Shown in pieces: positions 6,845 through 14,192 of a stretch of 21,864 nt of DNA. Each line of letters starts with the position of its first letter. Positions within the stretch are counted from its first letter, which is position 1. The DNA is from Succinatimonas sp. UBA6849. GTDB taxonomy: Bacteria > Pseudomonadota > Gammaproteobacteria > Enterobacterales > Succinivibrionaceae. The DNA is taken from assembly GCA_002449335.1 (NCBI GenBank), contig DKDL01000072.1, positions 102,154 through 124,017 of the forward strand. Reading direction: 5' to 3'. The notes beneath the pieces were generated by a model. It was given only the letters and a program-made list of their open reading frames with translations, ran no database searches and was not told the DNA's origin. The translations under genes and the position numbers were made by a program.

Positions 6845-7489
6845 TTATTTTGCAAACGCTTTTAGTATTGCTTCTTTTTCGAGCAATAAATGCTGAATGG
6901 CAATGATAGCAACAGAGTTATGAATACGTCCATTCTTAACATTCTCATAAGCATCTTTTAAACTTGCCTTAAAGACACGGATATCCTCGCTTTCAACATC
7001 AAGACCGCCGTGTTTCTCAAGATTAGACAAATCAGCATCAGCAATATATAGAGTTACTAACTCTGATGCTCCACCTGGAGTTGGATAATCTGAGGTTACA
7101 TAGTGTAACTGCTTTTCTGTTAAAGTAAGACCAATCTCTTCTTTAACCTCACGAATTGCAGCCTGGACTCTGGTCTCACCAGGATCAATGATGCCAGCTA
7201 CAATCTCAATTAACCAAGGGCTCTTCTCATCATTTAAAGCACCAGGACGGAACTGCTCAATTAAAGCAATCTCATCAGTTTTTTTGTCCCAGGCTAAAAC
7301 AGCTACAGCATTAGCATCGCGCTCAAAGATCTCTCTGTCCACAATCTTTGACTCGGTACCATCAAATCTCTTGTATGACACTAAATATCTGTCGATAGCA
7401 AAATATCTTTTAAAAATTCTTTCTTTTTTATGAATGGTTACATCTTTAATTGTGAATCTAGGTGCAAACAAATTATCATTTTCGTTCAT
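6845..7489 (-). CDS. nudF: ADP-ribose pyrophosphatase, Nudix family
   Basis: Cytoplasmic Nudix hydrolase that splits ADP-ribose to AMP and ribose 5-phosphate, and may help control glycogen precursors. 214 residues against about 209 in E. coli. The Nudix box fits GX5EX7REX2EEXG perfectly from G99 to G120 (E105, R113-E114, E117-E118). The segment LIEQFRPGAL (76-85) upstream and YPTPGGASELVTLYIA downstream are typical of the ADP-ribose branch. The ribosome site before the ATG is weak. It starts 60 bases from the divergent dihydroorotase gene, so the two promoters must overlap or abut. It ends at a strong terminator. Confidence 0.93.
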   Translation of the reverse strand: MNENDNLFAPRFTIKDVTIHKKERIFKRYFAIDRYLVSYKRFDGTESKIVDREIFERDANAVAVLAWDKKTDEIALIEQFRPGALNDEKSPWLIEIVAGIIDPGETRVQAAIREVKEEIGLTLTEKQLHYVTSDYPTPGGASELVTLYIADADLSNLEKHGGLDVESEDIRVFKASLKDAYENVKNGRIHNSVAIIAIQHLLLEKEAILKAFAK

Positions 7490-7549
7490 ATGTGACGATC
7501 CAAATTAAGCTAAAATATTTAAAGTTTAAAATTGCGGAGCAAACTAAAG

Positions 7550-8890
7550 ATGTCAAAGCTTCTTCTAAAAAACGCAGTACTTGTTACTCCTGAACGTATT
7601 ATACGCAACGATCTTCTGATCGAGGACAAAATCATCACAAAAATTGATAGAGATATTAGCTGTGATGATGCCAAGGTTATTGATTGTCATGAATATGTAG
7701 TGTTACCAGGTCTTATTGATGAGCATGTACATTTCAGACAGCCTGGTATGGAGCAAAAAGCTACCATTTTCTCAGAGTCACGTGCAGCTTTATTAGGTGG
7801 TGTTACCTCCTATTTAGATATGCCAAACAACAATCCATCTACCTGCACTATGGAGCTTTTAAATGCTAAAAAAGCAATTGCAGCAAAAGACTCTGTTGCA
7901 AACTACGGCTTTTATTTAGGTGCTAATGATGACAATTTAGAGGAGATTAAAAAGGCTCCTGTAAAAGAGATTGCCGGTATCAAGGTTTTCATGGGTTCAT
8001 CTACTGGCAATTTATTAGTAGATAAATATGAAAAGCTGATGCCTATTTTTGAAAGTGCCAGAACCATAATTGCTCTTCATTGTGAAGATACAGCTACCAT
8101 TTTAAAGAATGAAAAGATTGCTAAAGAGCATTACGGAGACAATGCTCCATTCTCTATGCACCCTATCATTCGTAACCGTGACTGCTGTATTAAGTCAACT
8201 GCGCTTGCTATAGAAATTGCAAAAGAGACTGGTGCCAGAATTCATATCATGCACATCTCCACCAAAGAAGAAGTGCAGATGCTAAATGAACTTAAGTTTG
8301 GTAATGTTGTAACCAGACAGATCTCAGGCGAGGCCTGCATTCCTCACTTATTCTTCTCTGAGTCAGACTATGAATCAAAGCAGGGCTTCTTAAAGTGCAA
8401 TCCAGCAGTTAAAACTGAGCAGGACAGACTTGCTATTGTACAGGCTGTGGAAAATGGCATCTTAACTACCGTAGGTACCGATCATGCTCCACATGAGTTA
8501 GCAGTAAAGACTGGTCCTTACTTTAAGTGCGCCTCAGGCATGCCATCAGTTCGGTTCTCTTTATTAGCTCTTTTAGATTTATGGAAGAGAAAAGAGATTA
8601 CCTTAGAGACCATCTCAAAGGTAACCTCAGAGAACGTAGCTGCCCGTTTCCATATTAAGAACAGAGGTCGTATTGCTGAAGGTTACTATGCTGATCTTGC
8701 AATCATCGATCCTAATAAGAGAACTTTAGTAACCAAAGATCTGATCGCCTCAAAGTGCAAGTGGTCACCTTTTGAAGGAACTTCATTTGCGTCATCTGTA
8801 GTTCATACTATCGTCAACGGCAGTCTTTGCGTTGAAAACGGTGTCTTAGTTGATGCACCTGTGGCAATGCCTTTAGAGTTTGACAGATAG
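7550..8890 (+). CDS. pyrC: dihydroorotase, long class I-like form
   Basis: Amidohydrolase-family zinc enzyme of pyrimidine synthesis, interconverting carbamoyl-aspartate and dihydroorotate. I place the start at the ATG at 7550, ten bases after GGAG, giving 446 residues; an upstream in-frame TTG at 7532 lies before that ribosome site. Metal ligands are all visible: H59-V-H61 (GLIDEHVHFRQPG), the likely carboxylated K145 (GIKVFMGSSTGN), H177, H235 and D311 (GTDHAPH). The sequence resembles the ~440-residue dihydroorotases of Bacteroidota-type organisms rather than the ~346-residue PyrC usual in gammaproteobacteria, which suggests an old transfer or a lineage-specific type. Allantoinase is the main alternative. 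It is monocistronic, ending at a bidirectional terminator. Confidence 0.85.
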   Translation: MSKLLLKNAVLVTPERIIRNDLLIEDKIITKIDRDISCDDAKVIDCHEYVVLPGLIDEHVHFRQPGMEQKATIFSESRAALLGGVTSYLDMPNNNPSTCTMELLNAKKAIAAKDSVANYGFYLGANDDNLEEIKKAPVKEIAGIKVFMGSSTGNLLVDKYEKLMPIFESARTIIALHCEDTATILKNEKIAKEHYGDNAPFSMHPIIRNRDCCIKSTALAIEIAKETGARIHIMHISTKEEVQMLNELKFGNVVTRQISGEACIPHLFFSESDYESKQGFLKCNPAVKTEQDRLAIVQAVENGILTTVGTDHAPHELAVKTGPYFKCASGMPSVRFSLLALLDLWKRKEITLETISKVTSENVAARFHIKNRGRIAEGYYADLAIIDPNKRTLVTKDLIASKCKWSPFEGTSFASSVVHTIVNGSLCVENGVLVDAPVAMPLEFDR

Positions 8891-8912
8891 TTTTAATTTA
8901 GATGTCTTATGA

Positions 8913-8941
8913 TAAGAAAGGGAGCACAGCTCCCTTTCTTA
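8913..8941. terminator. bidirectional terminator between pyrC and gph
   Basis: A 13-bp stem, arms 8913-8925 and 8929-8941, around a three-base loop; the core is AAGAAAGGGAGC / GCTCCCTTTCTT. It sits between convergent genes. Tails are only moderately T-rich, with T residues inside the stem ends. Confidence 0.72.
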
Positions 8942-9008
8942 ATCAGCTGTACCGTAATATTGATCCTGTAGTGGTTACTCTTTTTAGGTACAGTAAATTG
9001 AATTGTCT

Positions 9009-9701
9009 TTAGTTCAGGCTTTTAATTAAAGATGTAAGCTCATTAAAAGAATCAAAACCATAGTCAAACTTTAATTCTTTAGGATCTTTTCTGTTATAAC
9101 CATAGCTAAAAAAGACTGTGGTCATTTGAGCATTATTGCCAGCTTCAATGTCATTGTTAGAGTCACCTACCATCACCGCATTCTCTTTGCTTACCTGTAA
9201 TTTATCTAACACATAGTAAAGAGGAGTAGGATCAGGTTTGCGCTTTTCAATGACCTCACCACCTAAGATAAAGTCAAAATAGTCTTTAATACCCATATAA
9301 CCTAATAAAGGCAGAGCGAACATCTGAGGCTTGTTAGTTACAACAGCAAGCTTAATCCCACGGGACTTAAAGTACTCAAGACCTTCTTTTACACCTTCAT
9401 AGAGGTTGTAGTCCTGATTAAGTCCTTTGGTGTATTCAACATTGAAGACTTCTCTAGCTTTCTTTAATAAGGATGCATCTACATCCTTTAGCTCGACATC
9501 AAAGCGCCCTGCTATCACACGAGCTAAAAGCATGTTTACACCATTGCCTACAAAGCCTTTAGTTGTTTCTACTGAAGGCGGATTTAAGCCAATAGCTACA
9601 GCACTTTTTGATGCAGCTATCGCAAGCTGAGGAATAGTATTAGCAAGAGTACCATCAAGGTCGAACAATAAAGCCTGTGGTAACTTAGTTAATTTTGGCA
9701 T
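9009..9701 (-). CDS. gph: phosphoglycolate phosphatase, HAD family
   Basis: HAD-superfamily phosphatase that removes 2-phosphoglycolate arising from oxidative DNA repair. 230 residues with an alpha-helical cap typical of subclass IA. Motif I DLDGT has D14 and D16, motif II VVTNK has T122, motif III has K155, and motif IV VGDSNNDI has D180 and D184. The family signature GFVGNG is at 49-54. It is the last gene of the aroK-aroB-damX-rpe-gph operon; its ATG overlaps the rpe stop by one base (TAATG), implying translational coupling. trpS, which follows gph in E. coli, is absent and a terminator comes instead. Other small phosphate esters are possible substrates, but operon context favours Gph. Confidence 0.9.
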   Translation of the reverse strand: MPKLTKLPQALLFDLDGTLANTIPQLAIAASKSAVAIGLNPPSVETTKGFVGNGVNMLLARVIAGRFDVELKDVDASLLKKAREVFNVEYTKGLNQDYNLYEGVKEGLEYFKSRGIKLAVVTNKPQMFALPLLGYMGIKDYFDFILGGEVIEKRKPDPTPLYYVLDKLQVSKENAVMVGDSNNDIEAGNNAQMTTVFFSYGYNRKDPKELKFDYGFDSFNELTSLIKSLN

Positions 9702-10375
9702 TACTTCTCTAAAGCCTTGTGTAAAGCTGTTAAAGCCTGATTCTTGTCAGATGCGCCAAAGAAAGCAGAACCTACTACAAAGGTATCAGCACCAAATGAT
9801 GCAATTTGGGCAATATTGCTGTCTTTTACGCCACCGTCAACCTCGATACTGATGTCATAGCCATCATCGTGAGCCATCTTTTTAACATCAGCTACTTTAG
9901 TTAAGGTTGCTTTAATAGTCTTCTGACCACCAAAACCAGGGTTTACAGTCATAACTAAAACGAAGTCTAATTTCTCCCAAAGATATCTTAACATCTGAGG
10001 AGGAGTTGCTGGGTTTAAAGCTAAACCTGCTTTAATGCCCATTTCTTTAATATGAGTCAGCATTCTTTCAGTATGAATACATGCCTCAGGATGGAAAGAG
10101 ATCCAGTTAGCACCTGCGTTTGCATAATCATCAACGATATTCTCGGTGACAGGAGATACCATTAAATGAACATCAAAAACAGCATCAGAAAACTTCTTTC
10201 TCATAGCCTTTAAAAAGCCTGGTCCAAAAGTCATATTTGGCACAAAGTGATAATCCATTACATCAAAATGAATTACATCTACACCTTCGTCTAAGGCTTC
10301 TTTAACATCTTTCTCAAGATTTAATAAATCAGCTGACAGGATTGAACCTGCGATTAAAAATTTCTTGGTATTCAC
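9701..10375 (-). CDS. rpe: ribulose-phosphate 3-epimerase
   Basis: Pentose phosphate pathway enzyme interconverting ribulose 5-phosphate and xylulose 5-phosphate; a cytoplasmic TIM barrel of 224 residues, the usual size. Signatures: AGSILSADL near the N-terminus, HFDVMDYHFVPN (36-47) with metal ligands, DVHLMV (68-73), the phosphate-binding NPGFGGQ and the catalytic EVDGG near residue 180. It starts at a GTG placed immediately after the damX stop codon with no gap; no other start fits, as the next methionine falls after the first barrel strand. In E. coli dam lies between damX and rpe, and here it is missing. Co-transcribed with gph. Confidence 0.95.
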   Translation of the reverse strand: MNTKKFLIAGSILSADLLNLEKDVKEALDEGVDVIHFDVMDYHFVPNMTFGPGFLKAMRKKFSDAVFDVHLMVSPVTENIVDDYANAGANWISFHPEACIHTERMLTHIKEMGIKAGLALNPATPPQMLRYLWEKLDFVLVMTVNPGFGGQKTIKATLTKVADVKKMAHDDGYDISIEVDGGVKDSNIAQIASFGADTFVVGSAFFGASDKNQALTALHKALEK

Positions 10376-12316
10376 TTATTGCATTCTCATTTCTGATTGT
10401 ACTTTTTCAAAAGACTTTGCAAATGAGCCATGTGCTCTTAGAGAGCTAGGCAGAATTGCTGCTCTTGAAACAGCTTCTTTTGCGGTTAAAAAATCACCCA
10501 TAACTAATACGTGCCATGGAGCACCATTACGTACAGTGGTGTAAATCCAGTATCTGCCCTCTACATAGTCAGCAGCCTGTAATAAAGGAGCTTTATTACG
10601 TCCTGCCAAAACCTGTAAGGTATAATGGCGAGGGTTCTTACTCAAAAGTTCATCATGTGAGCCTGGAACTGGAGTGCTTCTAGGGCGAGCACGAGTATAG
10701 GTTCTGTTAGATGACTTTTTAGTAGTCTTGGCATTAGCTTTAGCGGTCTTAGTCTGAGCCTTGTTGTCAGTTTTTTCTTCCTTTTGAGGATTATCTTTTA
10801 AAGCTAAGGCATCAGCTTTCTTTTTAAGTTCAGCCTCTTCTAAAGCCTTTTGCTCTAAAGCTTTCTTTTGAGCTTCTAGAGCTTTAGCATTTTCAGCATC
10901 TTCTTTTGCAATCTTGTCTTTGAAAAGAACATTATTCTCACGGCTTAAAACCTTAGGCTCGTTTGAATTAGCCTCTTCTTTAGAAGATGCTGACTCATTA
11001 GTTGATGGGGTTGTAGCTGATGAGTTTGTAGCTGATGAATTATTAACAGATGATTTGTCATCACCTTTAGCAGCATCAGATGCATTATTAGCATCGGTTT
11101 TTACAGATCCTGCCAATCCTTGCCTGGGATTGCCTGATTTGTCATCAGCCTCTTTCTTTTCAATTTCATCTAAAGCATTGCCATCTAAGGTTACAGACTT
11201 CTTAGGCTGTGCATTATTGGTTTCAGCTTCAATACCGCCGTTAACATCTGGTAATAAAGCACCGTCATCATGAACAGCGTTAGACTCATCTCCTTTTGGA
11301 CCTTTAGCATTGATGTCACTTACAGCACCTGCTGATACTGAAAGAGGATCATCTGCTGTAGTTGAGCTGTTAACATCTGAGCCATTCTTTTGAGCACTCT
11401 TCTGAACAGATTCAACAATCTGTACGCTGTCAGGCTTTTGCTCAGGGGCTTTACCAAAGATACTGTCTACAATGTTTGATCCCATAAAGACAGGTACAAG
11501 GCAGGCTAATACAATCACAATACAGATAATAGAAATGAAAATAGCAGCTGAGCTGTGTTTTTTCTTGCCTTTATTTGTATTTGGCTTAACGTCAAGTGAT
11601 ACCTGTGGCTGTGATGACTTATCATCGTTTACTTGAATAGGATCGTTCATAAGAGTCTCCGTTAATTTAATAACTCTGCTGATATTACCTTCACATGATG
11701 CTAAAGCATGAGGCAGTTTTGGCAGAATTGTTTTGTAAACCTTGTCTAATCTTGCAAATACGAACATCTGCTCGCACAAAGCGCTCGCTTCATCGATGGT
11801 AATTGCAGGAATGGTGATCTCATCAATTGAGATCTTGTTGCTGGTCTTTTCAGCAATTTTAGTCTGTACCCACAGAGGGTGACCTGTAACTAAAAAAGAG
11901 AATCTGTTTTTTCCAAGATTATGCTCATAGAGCTCGATAAGTTCATCAAAGAATGAACTTATCGCACTGTCAGCATCATCGACAATCACTAAAAAGCGCT
12001 GTCTTACAGGAATTGAGAGTTTAGAAAAGCTCTGATAGAGAGGTTCTGTATCATCCCACTTTTCATTAGGAGCAATCTGCTGCAAGAACAGTTGACGTAA
12101 CTGCTCTTGAGTCATTTCATCCTGACAAGGGATAAAGACAGCTAAAAACTTGCTCTCAAGTTCATTTACAACCTGCTCACACAGACTGGTTCTGCCAGAT
12201 CCAGATTCACCTGAAAGCATGACAAAGTTCTCTCCATATAAGAACTTGTCATGAATAGCCTGTGCGCAGTCTAGTAATGACTTAGGGACAGAGAAACCTT
12301 GATGATGCATGCGCAT
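10376..12316 (-). CDS. damX: DamX-like septal SPOR-domain protein
   Basis: Inner-membrane cell-division protein that binds denuded septal peptidoglycan through its SPOR domain. Layout in 646 residues: a cytoplasmic AAA-like domain (~10-225), a TM helix (~257-278), a long low-complexity Asn/Ser/Asp/Lys-rich periplasmic linker with an Ala/Glu/Lys-rich helical stretch (~475-525), and a C-terminal SPOR domain (~563-640, starting RHYTLQVLAG). The Walker A-like loop GESGSGRTS (36-44) has R42 where lysine is normal, while Walker B FLVIVDD (108-114) is intact. It is much longer than E. coli DamX (428 residues), mainly in the linker. The ATG lies one base after the aroB stop. A 15-bp tandem repeat (11011-11038) encodes SSATNSSATT. 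Identity rests on architecture and operon position. Confidence 0.85.
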   Translation of the reverse strand: MRMHHQGFSVPKSLLDCAQAIHDKFLYGENFVMLSGESGSGRTSLCEQVVNELESKFLAVFIPCQDEMTQEQLRQLFLQQIAPNEKWDDTEPLYQSFSKLSIPVRQRFLVIVDDADSAISSFFDELIELYEHNLGKNRFSFLVTGHPLWVQTKIAEKTSNKISIDEITIPAITIDEASALCEQMFVFARLDKVYKTILPKLPHALASCEGNISRVIKLTETLMNDPIQVNDDKSSQPQVSLDVKPNTNKGKKKHSSAAIFISIICIVIVLACLVPVFMGSNIVDSIFGKAPEQKPDSVQIVESVQKSAQKNGSDVNSSTTADDPLSVSAGAVSDINAKGPKGDESNAVHDDGALLPDVNGGIEAETNNAQPKKSVTLDGNALDEIEKKEADDKSGNPRQGLAGSVKTDANNASDAAKGDDKSSVNNSSATNSSATTPSTNESASSKEEANSNEPKVLSRENNVLFKDKIAKEDAENAKALEAQKKALEQKALEEAELKKKADALALKDNPQKEEKTDNKAQTKTAKANAKTTKKSSNRTYTRARPRSTPVPGSHDELLSKNPRHYTLQVLAGRNKAPLLQAADYVEGRYWIYTTVRNGAPWHVLVMGDFLTAKEAVSRAAILPSSLRAHGSFAKSFEKVQSEMRMQ

Positions 12317-12317
12317 A

Positions 12318-13403
12318 CTATGCTTTTAACCTGCTGATTAGAGCCTTAACCTCATCATCTGATACGTCTGAGAAGATCTTAACCTCACCGATGCGTACAG
12401 GCAGTACATAGCGAATTACACCATGACGAACTTTCTTGTCATGACGCATGTGCTCGATAAAATCGTTACCGGTCATTTTCTCTGGAATTACTGTAGGTAA
12501 TTTAGCACTCTGACATAACTCTAGCATCTTATCAAAGTCATCATGGGTGATTAACTTTCTGTCTAAGGCTAAAGCTGAAGCTATCACCATACCTAAACCT
12601 ACAGCCTCACCGTGTAACCAGGTACCAAAGCCTAAATAAGCCTCAATAGCATGACCGAAGGTATGACCGTAATTTAAGATTGCACGTAAGCCGTGCTCTT
12701 TTTCATCCTGAGATACAACCAGTGCTTTAATCTCACAGCAACGTTTTACGATGTGAGATAAGGTATCTAAATCATAGGTAAAGACTTTTGATACATGCTC
12801 TTTTAAGAACTCAAAGAACTTGTCATCATAAATGATACCGGTCTTTACTACCTCACCTAAACCTGCGGTTAACTCACGCTGTGGTAAGGTCTTTAAACAG
12901 TCTAAATCAGCAATTACAGCTTTAGGCTGATAGAAAGCACCAATCATGTTCTTGCCTAATGGATGATTGATAGCAGTCTTGCCACCTACAGATGAGTCAA
13001 CCATAGCTAGTAAGGTTGTAGGGATCTGCACAAATGGGATGCCTCTTTGATAAGCAGATGCTGCAAAGCCTGCCATATCACCTACGACACCGCCACCTAG
13101 GGCAATCACAGCACCGTCACGACCGAAATCTTTTTCCATAAGAGCTGTTAAAATCTGCCACCATGAGTCTACGGTCTTATATGCTTCACCGTCTTTTAGA
13201 ACACACTCGCTGACATTAAAATCGTGCTCTTCTAACTGAGTCTTTAACTCATCAAAATATAAAGGACCTACAGTGGTATTAGTAACCACCATTACATCAG
13301 TTACCTTAGGTAGAGCCTCTCTAATGAGCTCTCCATAATTTAAGTCGGTACCAATATAAATTGGATATGATCTTTGGCCTAAACCTACTGTTATAGTTTC
13401 CAT
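12318..13403 (-). CDS. aroB: 3-dehydroquinate synthase
   Basis: Second enzyme of the shikimate pathway, turning DAHP into 3-dehydroquinate with NAD and zinc. 361 residues, as in E. coli (362). The NAD-binding GGGVVGDMAGF is at 103-113; zinc ligands are E184 (LGEVVKTG), H247 (YGHTFGHAIE) and H264 (LHGEAV). Substrate-site lysines are in SSVGGKTAINHPLGKNMIG (137-155). It overlaps the end of aroK by 13 bp; the ribosome site AAAGGAAT lies inside aroK, indicating coupled translation of the two shikimate genes. Identification is secure. Confidence 0.97.
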   Translation of the reverse strand: METITVGLGQRSYPIYIGTDLNYGELIREALPKVTDVMVVTNTTVGPLYFDELKTQLEEHDFNVSECVLKDGEAYKTVDSWWQILTALMEKDFGRDGAVIALGGGVVGDMAGFAASAYQRGIPFVQIPTTLLAMVDSSVGGKTAINHPLGKNMIGAFYQPKAVIADLDCLKTLPQRELTAGLGEVVKTGIIYDDKFFEFLKEHVSKVFTYDLDTLSHIVKRCCEIKALVVSQDEKEHGLRAILNYGHTFGHAIEAYLGFGTWLHGEAVGLGMVIASALALDRKLITHDDFDKMLELCQSAKLPTVIPEKMTGNDFIEHMRHDKKVRHGVIRYVLPVRIGEVKIFSDVSDDEVKALISRLKA

Positions 13404-13924
13404 GAGTATTCCTTTAGTTTTGCTTTAATCTGTTCTACGCAGTCATGCACATTGTTGTGGCTTGAATCAACAATGAAATCACATGCTTCTCTGTATAGAG
13501 GATCTCTTACTTTAAAAATGTCTTCTAATCTCTTGCGTCTGTCATCGACTGCAATCATTGGACGGTTATTATCTTTTAAAGTTCTTAAATATTGAGAATC
13601 CACATCTGCCATCAGGTAAACTACAAGACCATTTGCTTTTAAAAGCTTGCGGTTTTCCTCACGGCCAATCACACCACCACCTGTGGCTATAATAGCGTCT
13701 ACTTTAAGACAGCGTTTTAAAACCTCAGTTTCTATGTTTCTAAATTCAGTTTCACCGTCATCTTCAAAAATGGCAGGAATAGATTTACCTGCATATTTGA
13801 CGATTTCCTCATCTATATCTAAAAAAGGTCTTTCGGTTACTAAAGCTAGTGATTTACCAATACTGCTCTTTCCTGAGCCCATAGGTCCTACAAGAAAAAG
13901 TCTATCTTTACATTCTAAGGTCAT
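13391..13924 (-). CDS. aroK: shikimate kinase I
   Basis: Phosphorylates shikimate at the 3-hydroxyl with ATP. 177 residues against 173 in E. coli. The P-loop GPMGSGKS is at 13-20, shikimate-binding D36/D38 (LDIDEEI), F61-R62 (ETEFRNIE), the GGG loop at 82-84 (ATGGGVI), lid arginine R121 (NNRP) and adenine-side R140 (VRDPLY). It is the first gene of the aroK-aroB-damX-rpe-gph operon. The ATG follows a CGGATAG ribosome site. The aroK promoter should lie in the 175-268-base gap shared with divergent mrcA. Confidence 0.96.
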   Translation of the reverse strand: MTLECKDRLFLVGPMGSGKSSIGKSLALVTERPFLDIDEEIVKYAGKSIPAIFEDDGETEFRNIETEVLKRCLKVDAIIATGGGVIGREENRKLLKANGLVVYLMADVDSQYLRTLKDNNRPMIAVDDRRKRLEDIFKVRDPLYREACDFIVDSSHNNVHDCVEQIKAKLKEYSWKL

Positions 13925-14032
13925 CTGCTATCCGTTTTTTTAATTTATTTTAATGAATTTTAACTCATTTTCGCTTTTAGCTGTACATTAGTGAGCACAT
14001 TTTGTGTTGTTTTACTAAAGAGAATATTTTGA

Positions 14033-14062
14033 TTTACAAAAGAGATTGAGTCCGATTATAAA
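14033..14062 (+). promoter_or_regulatory. candidate sigma-70 promoter of mrcA
   Basis: TTTACA (14033-14038), an 18-base spacer and TATAAA (14057-14062), each matching 5 of 6 consensus bases. Transcription would start near 14069, about 125 bases before the preferred GTG. Confidence 0.5.
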
Positions 14063-14192
14063 AGAGAATTGAGTGTTCTAAATTCTCATACTAAAGCTCT
14101 TGTTTTTTGGCTTTTCTAAAAAGAGTCAATTACAGCCATTTTGGCTATTTTTTGCTAAAATGAGCCATCTGTTTTTTGCATTGAGGCTTTTT

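Noticed and set aside
10914..11273. 119-codon plus-strand reading frame inside damX
   Set aside because: It lies opposite the low-complexity linker of damX, has a Ser/Ala/Leu-rich composition mirroring that repeat-rich DNA, and no ribosome site; a shadow frame.
14100..14192. N-terminal extension of mrcA from TTG 14100 or ATG 14160
   Set aside because: Neither has a ribosome site, and the extension would add a hydrophobic segment not found in PBP1A, while GTG 14193 has GAGG six bases upstream. The ATG cannot be fully excluded.
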